DNA of 64,000 bases from UBA5603 sp964501315 (GTDB lineage: Bacteria > Bacillota_I > Bacilli_A > Izemoplasmatales > Hujiaoplasmataceae): NCBI GenBank assembly GCA_964501315.1, contig CAZCSO010000005.1, positions 21,579 to 85,578 of the forward strand, read 5' to 3'. Position 1 is the first letter of the stretch; each line of letters starts with the position of its first letter. The notes under the pieces were generated by a model. That model was not told the DNA's origin. It did not search any database and saw nothing but the letters and a program-made list of their open reading frames with translations. Both the position numbers and the translations under genes were made by a program. Positions 31,670 through 40,105 of the stretch are shown here, in pieces.

Positions 31670-33469
31670 ATGCATCTCTTTCCCCCCGTAAAAACCATCT
31701 CAAAGCTTCCGGGTTTGATGAAACGGCCCGAGCAATTACTAGTACCCACAATCGAAGCCTATCCACAACTTATCAACGTAGCCTTTCTATTTCCGATAGA
31801 ATGGGTCAACACATCGACTATGATGAGCTTTATGACGGATCGTTCACTACCGAAAGAAGGTTATCATCTATCGATTCGTTTGGATCGTATTTCATTGTCT
31901 TATTCGGATTATCAAGGTTTATTACATGGATTATTCACGTTGGAACAAATCCTTCTTCAAAGTGAAGAGGGCATTGAGTTATGGGATATTTATGATGAAC
32001 CGGATTTGCCCGTTCGTGGGGTATTAATCGATATTTCTCGCAATAAAATACCGACCTTATCAACGTTACAATCGATGGTATCCAATCTTGCCCGTCTGAA
32101 ATTGAATCATCTCGAGTTATACGTTGAAGGACGTTCCTTGGAATTTCCCTCGCAAGCACATCATTATCACGATGCACCGTTAACGTTGGATACGTATCAG
32201 AAACTCGACGATTATTGTCATCTCTATGGGATTGATTTAGTTGGAAACATGAATACGTTTGGACATATGAGCGATTGGCTATCCCTTAAGGACTACCATT
32301 CGCTTTCGGAGTGTCCCAACGGATTCAAACAATGGGGAGTCACCTGGCCTGCATCCACCCTCAATCCCCTAAATGACGGTTCGTTTCGCTTGGTGAAACA
32401 ATTGCTCGATGATTTCATCCCCATGACCACGTCTCCTTATTTTAACATCAACGGAGATGAACCCTTTGAACTCGGTCGCGGTCGCAGTAAGAAAGTTTGT
32501 CAAGCAACCTCCGTTGAATCGGTGTATCTTGACTTTATATCAAAGGTTCTAACAACCGTTCAATCGTACGATAAAATTCCCATGATGTGGGCCGATGTGA
32601 TTATTCATCATCCAGAACTCGCCACAAAACTTCCCAAAGGAACGCATGTCATCGACTGGGGATACGATCGAATGTATGATTTCGAACCGCATGCCAAAGC
32701 GCTTCACGATTTAAACGTTCCGTTCTTACTCGCTCCGGGCACATCGACGTGGAATTCGTTTACGGGACGTTACCAAGATATGAAGAAAACAACAAATAAT
32801 GCCTGTCTAGCTGCGAAAAAATATCAAGGAAAGGGCGTTATCACGACGGATTGGGGTGATAACGGACACCTTCAGTACTTACCCTGGAGTTGGATTGGGT
32901 TTGCCTATTCAGCCATGCTGTGTTGGACGGATTCTATCTCCGATGAGGCTATGAGTTGGGCGCTCAACACGCTTATCTATGAGGATCCGCAACAACGTCT
33001 TTCTCAGGCCATGATGGCATTATCGGCCTATAACGATCGTGAAACCACGTATACGTACAATGGCACGATGCTGTTTCAAGTACTTCAATTCGTCGATACC
33101 GAGAACCGGTATCCCTTATGGTTAGCCAAACGATTCCACCGTCGCGTTTTATTAAAGAATCCTTTGTCGGATTCATCGATTCAATCCTTACAAGCGATGA
33201 TTCAAGATTTTGAAACATGTGTTAACGAATTAACGCTCGAATTGCTTTTGAAAGAAGAATTGAGGCAAACTGTAAGGTGGTTGAAACTAAGTTTGATGGT
33301 TCGAATCAATCTTCAAAAACCGCAATCGATTCACAAAGAAGCCTTGCTTTCGCTGATCGACGAGACGATTTATCATCACGAACGTCTTTGGGTTCAGCGT
33401 AATCTTCCCAGTCATTTAGACGAATCGTTAAAAAGAATAAAAACCTTACGTAAATTCATTCAATCGTAA
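31670..33469 (+). CDS. GH20 family beta-N-acetylhexosaminidase-like protein, cytoplasmic
   Basis: 599 residues. The GH20 TIM barrel starts at about residue 120 (VRGVLIDISRNKIPTLSTL), with FGHMSDW and the catalytic Asp-Glu pair in NINGDEPFEL (D263-E264). Before it is a small alpha/beta domain as in other GH20 enzymes; the C-terminal 170 residues are helical. No signal peptide, so it should act inside the cell on imported GlcNAc- or GalNAc-containing sugars. It resembles the family branch that also holds N-acetyl-galactosaminidases and lacto-N-biosidases; specificity is open. It begins 1 bp after the addA stop, with a weak ribosome site, and probably shares the addBA transcript. Confidence 0.8.
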   Translation: MHLFPPVKTISKLPGLMKRPEQLLVPTIEAYPQLINVAFLFPIEWVNTSTMMSFMTDRSLPKEGYHLSIRLDRISLSYSDYQGLLHGLFTLEQILLQSEEGIELWDIYDEPDLPVRGVLIDISRNKIPTLSTLQSMVSNLARLKLNHLELYVEGRSLEFPSQAHHYHDAPLTLDTYQKLDDYCHLYGIDLVGNMNTFGHMSDWLSLKDYHSLSECPNGFKQWGVTWPASTLNPLNDGSFRLVKQLLDDFIPMTTSPYFNINGDEPFELGRGRSKKVCQATSVESVYLDFISKVLTTVQSYDKIPMMWADVIIHHPELATKLPKGTHVIDWGYDRMYDFEPHAKALHDLNVPFLLAPGTSTWNSFTGRYQDMKKTTNNACLAAKKYQGKGVITTDWGDNGHLQYLPWSWIGFAYSAMLCWTDSISDEAMSWALNTLIYEDPQQRLSQAMMALSAYNDRETTYTYNGTMLFQVLQFVDTENRYPLWLAKRFHRRVLLKNPLSDSSIQSLQAMIQDFETCVNELTLELLLKEELRQTVRWLKLSLMVRINLQKPQSIHKEALLSLIDETIYHHERLWVQRNLPSHLDESLKRIKTLRKFIQS

Positions 33470-33477
33470 GTTTTCTG

Positions 33478-33486
33478 TGTTATAAT
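33478..33486 (+). promoter_or_regulatory. extended -10 promoter of the Sel1-repeat genes
   Basis: TGTTATAAT-type extended -10 (TATAAT 33481-33486), 24 bp before the start codon. Confidence 0.5.
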
Positions 33487-33510
33487 CAAAAATAGGTGAG
33501 GAGGGGTACC

Positions 33511-34452
33511 ATGGAGTTAAATCTACAAGAAGCCATCAAACGCTACGACATTAAGCAGTACGATCAAGCACTCCCAACGATTAAACGCCTTGTCAAAAAA
33601 AACGATCCCATCGCCCACTATTACTACGGATTAATGGCGCTGTCGGGACTCGGAATGAAAAAGGATGAAACACTGGCCTTTCAATCGTTTGACAAGAGTG
33701 CCAAAGAGCTCAATCCTCAAGCCATCTACATGTGTGGAATCTGTTATCAAAACGGACATGGCGTCGAACAAAATCTTGCAAAAGCTTTTGAATTCTTTCA
33801 AACCGCTCATCAGCACAAAGTGACCGATGCGACGCTTCAGGTGGCATTGTGCTATGAAGAAGGTCTTGGCGTCGAGAAGAACATTCCCGAAGCCATCAAA
33901 CTATACGCACAACTGGCAAGAAATGAACATGCCTTTGCGGCTTACAAAATCGGTATGGCTTATTTGGAAGGCAGAGGCGTTCAAAAAAGCCCTGAAAATG
34001 CATTTTCTTGGTTGAACAAAGCATTGTCGTATGGTTCGATTGATGCGATGAATCAATTTCGTCTCATCGGAACCAAAAGCAAAACCGACGTCAGAACCAC
34101 GCAAATGATGGCGACAATTGGTTTGGACTATTTAAAAACGAATCATCCTCACGATGCGTTAATCTACTTTCAAATCGCCGCCAATGAAGGCGATGTTTCA
34201 AGTTTAAAACAATTAAAAGCGTTGTATGAAAACGGGTTGGGCGTCAATAAAGACGCAAAAACGGCGTTTGATTATTGTTTAAAAGCAGCCAACGCTCAAG
34301 ACGTTGAATCGATGGTAGAACTCGGAAGAAAATACGAAATGGGTAGCGGCGTTGCTTCCTCATTCGTATTAGCAGCCGAATGGTATGAAAAAGCCGCCGC
34401 CAAAGGGTATCAACCTGCCATCGATACACTGCGTTCGTTAAGGGGGTATTGA
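33511..34452 (+). CDS. Sel1-like repeat protein (first of two)
   Basis: 313 residues, almost all Sel1/TPR-like helical repeats of about 36 residues (repeating A..yy.G..y..G.GV.k....A). Examples: HYYYGLMALSGLGMKKD, YMCGICYQNGHGVEQN, LQVALCYEEGLGVEKN, YKIGMAYLEGRGVQKS. Cytosolic, with no signal peptide or catalytic domain; such proteins are scaffolds for protein contacts. GAGGAGG at about 33497-33503 sets ATG 33511. The stop is followed 1 bp later by the second Sel1 gene. Confidence 0.88.
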   Translation: MELNLQEAIKRYDIKQYDQALPTIKRLVKKNDPIAHYYYGLMALSGLGMKKDETLAFQSFDKSAKELNPQAIYMCGICYQNGHGVEQNLAKAFEFFQTAHQHKVTDATLQVALCYEEGLGVEKNIPEAIKLYAQLARNEHAFAAYKIGMAYLEGRGVQKSPENAFSWLNKALSYGSIDAMNQFRLIGTKSKTDVRTTQMMATIGLDYLKTNHPHDALIYFQIAANEGDVSSLKQLKALYENGLGVNKDAKTAFDYCLKAANAQDVESMVELGRKYEMGSGVASSFVLAAEWYEKAAAKGYQPAIDTLRSLRGY

Positions 34453-34453
34453 T

Positions 34454-36172
34454 ATGGCAACGGATTTCACACCCAAACAACTGAACGAATTAGGAGACCG
34501 CTATTTTTATGGCAACGGTCAAGCTCAAAACATTGAACTCGCCTATACCTACTACAAACAAGCTGCCGATATGGATAATCCCGTTGGGTATTACAACATT
34601 GGCAATTACTACCTTTTGAAAAAAGACATTAAATCGGCGTTAGTCCATTATGAAAAAGCCAAAGCCTTTTTGTATTCACCGGCATCCATTGCCATCGCCG
34701 AACTCTATAAAACCGGAATGCTCGTCCGTAAAAACAAAAAGAAAGCTTTCAAGTACTTCCTCGACGCCGCCAAGTTGAACGATCCCGATGCGTTTAATGC
34801 CGTAGGGGATTGTTACGAAAACGGAATCGGTTGTAAAAAGAATGCCGAACAATCCTATCATTACTATCAAAAATCTGCCGATTTAAACAACAAAATCGGT
34901 CAATATCACGTTGGATTGTACTTAATGAATCAATCGGAAGCCAAGAAAAACCCAGAAAAAGCCCTCCATTGGCTGGATAAAGCCGCAGAACAAGGCCTTA
35001 AGGAAGCCTTGCGGTATTTACAGAACTTTTACCAAGAGGCCAAACATCCTTACCTTAGCAAGAAATCGGTGTCGCATTGTCAAGAAATGGCATTTCATTA
35101 CACCGAACTGTTAGCCAAAGAAAAAGACGTTCCTTCCTTGAAGCTCGCTTCAACCGCCTATTACGAGGGCATGGGTCCGGCACGTAAAAACTATGAAAAA
35201 GCCGCTTATTATTATCAATTATTAAAAGACTTGAACGAACCCGACGGATTTTACGGATATGGGGTATGCTTGTTACTGGGACAAGGCCTCAAACAAAACA
35301 TCGAAGAAGCGAAAACGTATTTGGATCTCGCTGCCAATCATCAACATCCTCAAGCCTTGACCAAACTCGGTGATTTGTACCGGATGGGCATGAAATCGGG
35401 CGTCGATGTGGACAAAGCCAAACACTACTATATGGAAGCTTCCCGATTGGGCGATTTGGATGCACTGGTCAACTTAGGATTGATGAATTACAAAGATCAA
35501 TTACCGAATGCCTCGTTATCGCTTGCGTATTCGTACATGGAGACCGCAGCGAAGAAGGGGTCGTACCAAGCGATGTATTGGCTGGGGATTTTTCATCAAA
35601 AAGGCGTTAGCGTCATTGCAAGTTTCAAAGAAGCCGAGAAATGGTTTGAAAAAGCGATTAAAGCAGGCAGTTTGGGCGCAAAGTACAAACTCGCGACGCT
35701 GATTATCGAAGATATGAACAAAGAGCCGATTAAGCCCAAGAAAAAAAGCGTCTATTACGCTCGGGCAAAAACGCTGTTGGTGGAATACGCTTTGGATTTA
35801 CAACACAATACCAATAACTACGCCATGGGGATGTATTACCTCGGTTATCTGTATCAAACGGGTTTGGGCGTAACGAAGTCTGACAGGACTGCACGCTATT
35901 GGTTTGAAATGGCGGCGCAAATCGGCTTATCAAAAGCGATGGTCGAAATCTACCGTTATCTAAAAGACAGCGAACCGACGCAAGCGTTCCGCCGACTTCA
36001 AGAAGCGCTTCAAGACAAAACCTGTTCGGATGCGATGTACGAAATGGGACTTCTGTGTATGACGGGCTATCTCGATTACGTGAAAGAAGACATCAATCAG
36101 GCGAAGAAATGGTTTGAAAGTGCATCGCGGTTAAATCATCCGCAAGCGCTGGAAAAATTGATGATGACCTAA
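34454..36172 (+). CDS. Sel1-like repeat protein (second of two)
   Basis: 572 residues of Sel1-like repeats from end to end (for example LGDRYFYGNGQAQNIELAY, VGDCYENGIGCKKNAEQSY, YGVCLLLGQGLKQNIEEA, YLGYLYQTGLGVTKSDRTA). No signal peptide, TM helix or enzyme domain. It shares repeat type and transcript with the preceding gene, so the pair looks like an old duplication with different repeat numbers. The binding partner is unknown. Terminator at 36171. Confidence 0.88.
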   Translation: MATDFTPKQLNELGDRYFYGNGQAQNIELAYTYYKQAADMDNPVGYYNIGNYYLLKKDIKSALVHYEKAKAFLYSPASIAIAELYKTGMLVRKNKKKAFKYFLDAAKLNDPDAFNAVGDCYENGIGCKKNAEQSYHYYQKSADLNNKIGQYHVGLYLMNQSEAKKNPEKALHWLDKAAEQGLKEALRYLQNFYQEAKHPYLSKKSVSHCQEMAFHYTELLAKEKDVPSLKLASTAYYEGMGPARKNYEKAAYYYQLLKDLNEPDGFYGYGVCLLLGQGLKQNIEEAKTYLDLAANHQHPQALTKLGDLYRMGMKSGVDVDKAKHYYMEASRLGDLDALVNLGLMNYKDQLPNASLSLAYSYMETAAKKGSYQAMYWLGIFHQKGVSVIASFKEAEKWFEKAIKAGSLGAKYKLATLIIEDMNKEPIKPKKKSVYYARAKTLLVEYALDLQHNTNNYAMGMYYLGYLYQTGLGVTKSDRTARYWFEMAAQIGLSKAMVEIYRYLKDSEPTQAFRRLQEALQDKTCSDAMYEMGLLCMTGYLDYVKEDINQAKKWFESASRLNHPQALEKLMMT

Positions 36173-36199
36173 TCAACCGATTTCGGTTGATTTTTTTTA
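36171..36199 (+). terminator. intrinsic terminator of the Sel1 genes
   Basis: AATCAACCG/CGGTTGATT (36171-36179 with 36184-36192), then T run, starting at the stop codon. Confidence 0.88.
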
Positions 36200-36226
36200 T
36201 TGAAAACGCCTCAGTTATGGTATAAT
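36200..36226 (+). promoter_or_regulatory. promoter of the YwaF-like gene
   Basis: TTGAAA (36200-36205), 15 bp, TATAAT (36221-36226) with TGG before the -10. Confidence 0.5.
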
Positions 36227-36250
36227 CGAGAACGTGACGGAGGTATTACT

Positions 36251-37015
36251 ATGACGTTTGAGATGGGCAGTTGGTTGCATTATAGTTTTATTGCTTCACC
36301 GTTTTTGATGGTCATTTTAATGAATTTAGGATTACGAAATCAATCCTTTGAACAAAAGCGCAAATGGGGCGTTGCCTTATCGTGGGTCGCCATTTTGTTA
36401 TTGGTGTTAAGAAACGTAGAAATCTTGGTTAAAAACGGATGGGTTATGGACGCTGAGGTTATTCCGCTTCAAATCTGTCATTTTGCGAATTTCGTTTTAT
36501 TGTTGGCGTTTATGAACAATAACAAAACATTGTTTTCCTTGGCCTTTTGTCTCAATTTGCCGGCAGCGATGATGTCGATCATCTTTGCTAATTCGCTTGA
36601 AAATTACGCAACGCTTTTGACGTTCCGTGCACAAGCGTATTTATGGGGGCACATGTTGATCGTGGGATTGACGCTCTTTGCGTTGACCAACGGCTTTATC
36701 AAAATCGACAGACAGCGCTTTTTGAAAACGTTGGGGTTGATGGTTGTTCTCTATCTTTCGGCGCTCATCATCAATAATGGGTTATCGCTTTTATGGGGAT
36801 TAGACGCCAACTACTTTTACACCCTCAAACCGGAAAACGGAACACCGCTAGAACTCTTTTACACGATGGGTAAAACCCTTCAGTTTCAGGGGTTTGAAGT
36901 CAATCCGCTTTACTTGTTACTGACGGCAATGTTAGGCGGAGTCGTCGTCAGTGCGTTTTATGGAATGTATCATCTGGCCGCGTTGCGATGGCCACGCTTA
37001 CGAAAAGACGATTAA
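36251..37015 (+). CDS. YwaF/TMEM164-like integral membrane protein
   Basis: 254 residues with about seven TM helices. EVIPLQICHFANFVLLLAF in the third helix, followed by a histidine-bearing YLWGHMLIVGLT segment, fits the YwaF (TIGR02206) family, distantly related to eukaryotic TMEM164 acyltransferases. No bacterial function is established that I know of. ATG 36251 follows GGAGGT. Single gene between its own promoter and a terminator. Confidence 0.7.
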   Translation: MTFEMGSWLHYSFIASPFLMVILMNLGLRNQSFEQKRKWGVALSWVAILLLVLRNVEILVKNGWVMDAEVIPLQICHFANFVLLLAFMNNNKTLFSLAFCLNLPAAMMSIIFANSLENYATLLTFRAQAYLWGHMLIVGLTLFALTNGFIKIDRQRFLKTLGLMVVLYLSALIINNGLSLLWGLDANYFYTLKPENGTPLELFYTMGKTLQFQGFEVNPLYLLLTAMLGGVVVSAFYGMYHLAALRWPRLRKDD

Positions 37016-37027
37016 AAGTCTTTTTTT
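37003..37027 (+). terminator. intrinsic terminator of the YwaF-like gene
   Basis: AAAAGAC/GTCTTTT (37003-37009 with 37019-37025) plus T run; it overlaps the stop codon. Confidence 0.65.
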
Positions 37028-37042
37028 ATTTTGGAGATTGGG

Positions 37043-37071
37043 TTGAAAACTTGATAGAAATCTTATACAAT
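37043..37071 (+). promoter_or_regulatory. promoter of the DUF5058 operon
   Basis: TTGAAA (37043-37048), 17 bp, TACAAT (37066-37071). Confidence 0.65.
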
Positions 37072-37101
37072 TTTGACAAAGAATGAATCAGGAGGACGTA
37101 C

Positions 37102-37917
37102 ATGCAACATACTTGGCTATTTTTGAGTGATATTCAGGCATTAAAAGAATCATGGTGGATGTATGCGTTAGGCATCTTTGTCACCCTCTTTATCATCTTC
37201 GGATCGCTTTATTTCGGGATTCAAGCATACCGAAAAAGCAAAGCACTACAAATGGATCCGGCAGTGATTAAGAAGACCGTTATCAGTTCCATTTCGTTTT
37301 CGATTTTACCCTCAATCGGTATTTTCATTGGGGTTATCACGATGGCGGGATTATTAGGTATTCCGCTTCCATGGATTCGTTTGAGTGTCGTTGGTGCGCT
37401 TCATTACGAATTAATGGCCTTATCGGTCGCAGCCGAAGGCGTGACACTCGCAACGCTGACAGTTGAAAACTTCGTCACCATTGCGTTCGTTATGACGCTA
37501 TCGATCATTTGGGGAGGTTTGTTCGCACTGTTTTTCTTCAAAAAGTACCAACAAAAGGTCATTCAGAAAGCAACCGGTTCAAAACAAGGTGGCTTTGGAA
37601 AATTACTATTCGATGCTTTTTTTATTGGAATGATCTGTGCTTATTTTGGCGATGCCCTTGCGAAGATGATTACCTATCCCGTTAAGTTGATTGAAAATGG
37701 ATCGTATGTGTTGGATGGAGAAGGCAATTATGTGATTGTTGATCAAAAGACCTTCGTTCCAATCATCGTAATGATATCGGCGATGGCAGCGATGGCCTTC
37801 TGTGAATGGTTAATTAAAAAGAAAAACGTCAAATGGTTGGAAAATTTCGCTCTTTCATTTTCAATGTTGTTCGGAATGACCGTTGCCGTTTTATTAGGAA
37901 TCGGAGGGATCTACTAA
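37102..37917 (+). CDS. DUF5058 family membrane protein
   Basis: 271 residues, about seven TM helices. The block VIKKTVISSISFSILPSIGI followed by GIPLPWIRLSVVGALHYEL matches my memory of DUF5058 proteins, which have no assigned function. A conserved-looking Glu sits in HYELMALSVAAEG. It is the first gene of a three-gene operon: a second membrane protein shares one base with its stop (TAATG), and an M20 peptidase follows. The pair may be the two halves of a transporter for a peptide or acyl-amino acid that the peptidase then cleaves; this is inference from context only. Confidence 0.75.
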   Translation: MQHTWLFLSDIQALKESWWMYALGIFVTLFIIFGSLYFGIQAYRKSKALQMDPAVIKKTVISSISFSILPSIGIFIGVITMAGLLGIPLPWIRLSVVGALHYELMALSVAAEGVTLATLTVENFVTIAFVMTLSIIWGGLFALFFFKKYQQKVIQKATGSKQGGFGKLLFDAFFIGMICAYFGDALAKMITYPVKLIENGSYVLDGEGNYVIVDQKTFVPIIVMISAMAAMAFCEWLIKKKNVKWLENFALSFSMLFGMTVAVLLGIGGIY

Positions 37918-38597
37918 TGAATCCGAATCAAACCTATAACAATCAATTGCATAAAGAAGGACGCCTATTTGTCGTCATGGGATTAAGCGTCATGATTTTA
38001 GTTCCCGTGATTATCATGATTGCATCGAAAACACCGCCGAACATCGACCAAATGGTCATCGGTATCGGCGTGTTATCGTTAATCTATTTACCGGGTGGTA
38101 TCGTCGAAGTGGCGACGTATTCGCCGATGCTCGGCACCACGGCGACGTATTTGGCTTTTATTACCGGTAATTTGGCCAACTTAAAAATCCCCTGCGTGAT
38201 GAACGCTCGCAGTTTGGCAAAAACCGAAATCAACACCTTGGAAAACGAAATCGTTTCGACACTCTCGGTCGTTGCATCGACGCTCACGACCGTTGGGATT
38301 ATGTCGATGGGCATTTTGTTATTAATCCCCTTAAGACCGATATTATCGTCTCCGGTATTACAACCCGCCTTCAATTGGGTCGTTTCAGCGTTGTTTGGAG
38401 CATTGGGCTATAAGTACTTTAAAGGCAACCTGTCCTACGTGATTGCCCCGTTAGGTTTGATGGTCATTCTTGGTTTTCTCGCACCGAAATTCGTGATTGG
38501 CAATTTGACCATCATCATCATGATCGGCGCGGTTGTGAGTGTTCTCTTCGCTAAACTTATCTATGATAAAAAGAATAAAAAGGAAGTGAGTGCATGA
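37917..38597 (+). CDS. membrane protein, partner of DUF5058 protein
   Basis: 226 residues with six or so TM helices. Not recognised. It has a central polar-glycine segment (GGIVEVATYSPMLGTTATY), then ITGNLANLKIPCVMNARSLA. This is a loop between helices rather than a soluble domain and could line a substrate path. CGGAGG at 37902-37907 lies inside the DUF5058 gene; the start overlaps its stop by one base and the end overlaps the peptidase start by 4 bp. Such tight coupling suggests a fixed stoichiometry with both neighbours. Confidence 0.7.
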   Translation: MNPNQTYNNQLHKEGRLFVVMGLSVMILVPVIIMIASKTPPNIDQMVIGIGVLSLIYLPGGIVEVATYSPMLGTTATYLAFITGNLANLKIPCVMNARSLAKTEINTLENEIVSTLSVVASTLTTVGIMSMGILLLIPLRPILSSPVLQPAFNWVVSALFGALGYKYFKGNLSYVIAPLGLMVILGFLAPKFVIGNLTIIIMIGAVVSVLFAKLIYDKKNKKEVSA

Positions 38598-40042
38598 TCT
38601 ACGTTCTGTATGCCTTACTCGGGTTAGTCGGATTACTCATTGTGCTGCTGATCGTTGCCCTGATCAGAACCCTTTTGTCCAAACCGTTTGTGGCCACTAA
38701 AACGCCACTATCGATCGATGACGCCACTAAAAAAACGTACGCTGAAGGCCTCTTGGCCATGGTCCATCATCCCACGATTGCCAGTAAAAGCAATCAGGAC
38801 GAGACCGAATTCCTCCGTCTTCAAGAAACGATGAAGAACCTGTTCCCCCGTGTCTTTGAAACCATGGAAGTCGTTCATTTCCCCGGGGGAAGCCTTTTGT
38901 TGAAATGGGAAGGCGAACATCACGATGCCCCCTTGATCTTGATGGCGCATCAAGACGTTGTCCCCGCTCCCAAAGAAGGTTGGCATTGCGACCCGTTTGA
39001 AGGAATGGTTAAGGACGGCGACGTTTATGGACGCGGTTCATTTGACACCAAATCGACGTTGTTTGCTTTTTATCAGGCTTGTGAAGACTTGATAAAAGAC
39101 GGCTTCTCACCCAGACAGGACGTTTATTTGGCAAGTTCCGCTGATGAAGAAATTTCGGGGATTGGCGCTGAAACCACGGTAGCGTATTTAAAAGCTCACG
39201 GTGTCAAACCGAAACTTGTCTTAGATGAAGGCGGGGCCATTGTGACGGGTGCGTTACCGACGTCACAAGCACCCTTAGCGTTAATTGGCGTACTGGAAAA
39301 AGGGTACGTCAATTTCAAAGTCAAGGCAACCTCCTCCGGCGGTCATTCATCAACGCCACCGAAAAAGACGCCGATTGCACAATTGTCCAAATTCATCGTT
39401 TCCATTGAAAAAAGCAATCCTTTAAAAACGAAAATGATTCCCGAAGTAGCGAGTTTGTTCGAAACGGCTTCAAAGTCGATGAAAGGAATCTACCGTTATC
39501 TGTTTGGTAATTTATGGTTGTTCAAGGGACTGTTGACCAAATTACTGCCGATTATCAATCCCTATGGCAATGCGATGTTATCGACGACCATTGCTTACAC
39601 GATGATGAAAGGAAGCGACGCCGAAAACGTTATTCCGAACGAAGCGTACGTTCTGTTGAACTGCCGAACGCATCCGATTCAAGACATAACTTCGACACAA
39701 AACGCCTTATCAAAACGCGCAAAGAAATTCGGTTGTGTCCTTGAAATGGTCGAAGGCAGAGAAGCCACGCCCATCGTTTCTACGAAGAGTGATGCGTATG
39801 CTCTGTTAGAAAAAACGATTGAAACCAGTTTTCCGGACGTCATGATTTCACCGTACGTCATCTTAGGCGGAACAGACTGCCGGCATTATACCGACATCAG
39901 CGATGCGGCACTACGGTTTTCACCCGTTCGTATCAGCAATCACGATTTGAAGAAAATGCATGGCATCAACGAATCGGTTTCGATTGATTCCGTCTCAGAA
40001 GCCGTGGTTTTTTACAAGCAATTGATTCGCGATTTTCAGTAA
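38594..40042 (+). CDS. membrane-anchored M20 family metallopeptidase
   Basis: 482 residues. An N-terminal TM helix (about 2-28) anchors the enzyme, followed by the M20 di-zinc catalytic domain. Ligands: His in LMAHQDVVP, bridging Asp in YGRGSFDTKS, general base Glu-Glu in ADEEISGIGAE, Asp in LVLDEGGAI, and C-terminal His in GGTDCRHYTDIS. The lid domain lies between about 235 and 350. Relatives are carboxypeptidase-S-like enzymes that cut dipeptides or N-acyl amino acids. Without a signal-peptide cleavage site the side facing the catalytic domain is uncertain; the positive residues after the helix (RTLLSK) suggest cytoplasm. Confidence 0.9.
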   Translation: MIYVLYALLGLVGLLIVLLIVALIRTLLSKPFVATKTPLSIDDATKKTYAEGLLAMVHHPTIASKSNQDETEFLRLQETMKNLFPRVFETMEVVHFPGGSLLLKWEGEHHDAPLILMAHQDVVPAPKEGWHCDPFEGMVKDGDVYGRGSFDTKSTLFAFYQACEDLIKDGFSPRQDVYLASSADEEISGIGAETTVAYLKAHGVKPKLVLDEGGAIVTGALPTSQAPLALIGVLEKGYVNFKVKATSSGGHSSTPPKKTPIAQLSKFIVSIEKSNPLKTKMIPEVASLFETASKSMKGIYRYLFGNLWLFKGLLTKLLPIINPYGNAMLSTTIAYTMMKGSDAENVIPNEAYVLLNCRTHPIQDITSTQNALSKRAKKFGCVLEMVEGREATPIVSTKSDAYALLEKTIETSFPDVMISPYVILGGTDCRHYTDISDAALRFSPVRISNHDLKKMHGINESVSIDSVSEAVVFYKQLIRDFQ

Positions 40043-40067
40043 TCTTCACACATTCATCGTTTTGTCT

Positions 40068-40076
40068 TGGTATACT
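40068..40076 (+). promoter_or_regulatory. extended -10 promoter of the serine hydrolase gene
   Basis: TGGTATACT (TATACT 40071-40076), 29 bp before the start codon. Confidence 0.45.
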
Positions 40077-40105
40077 ATCAGTAGCTAAAATAAAAGGAGG
40101 TCTCT

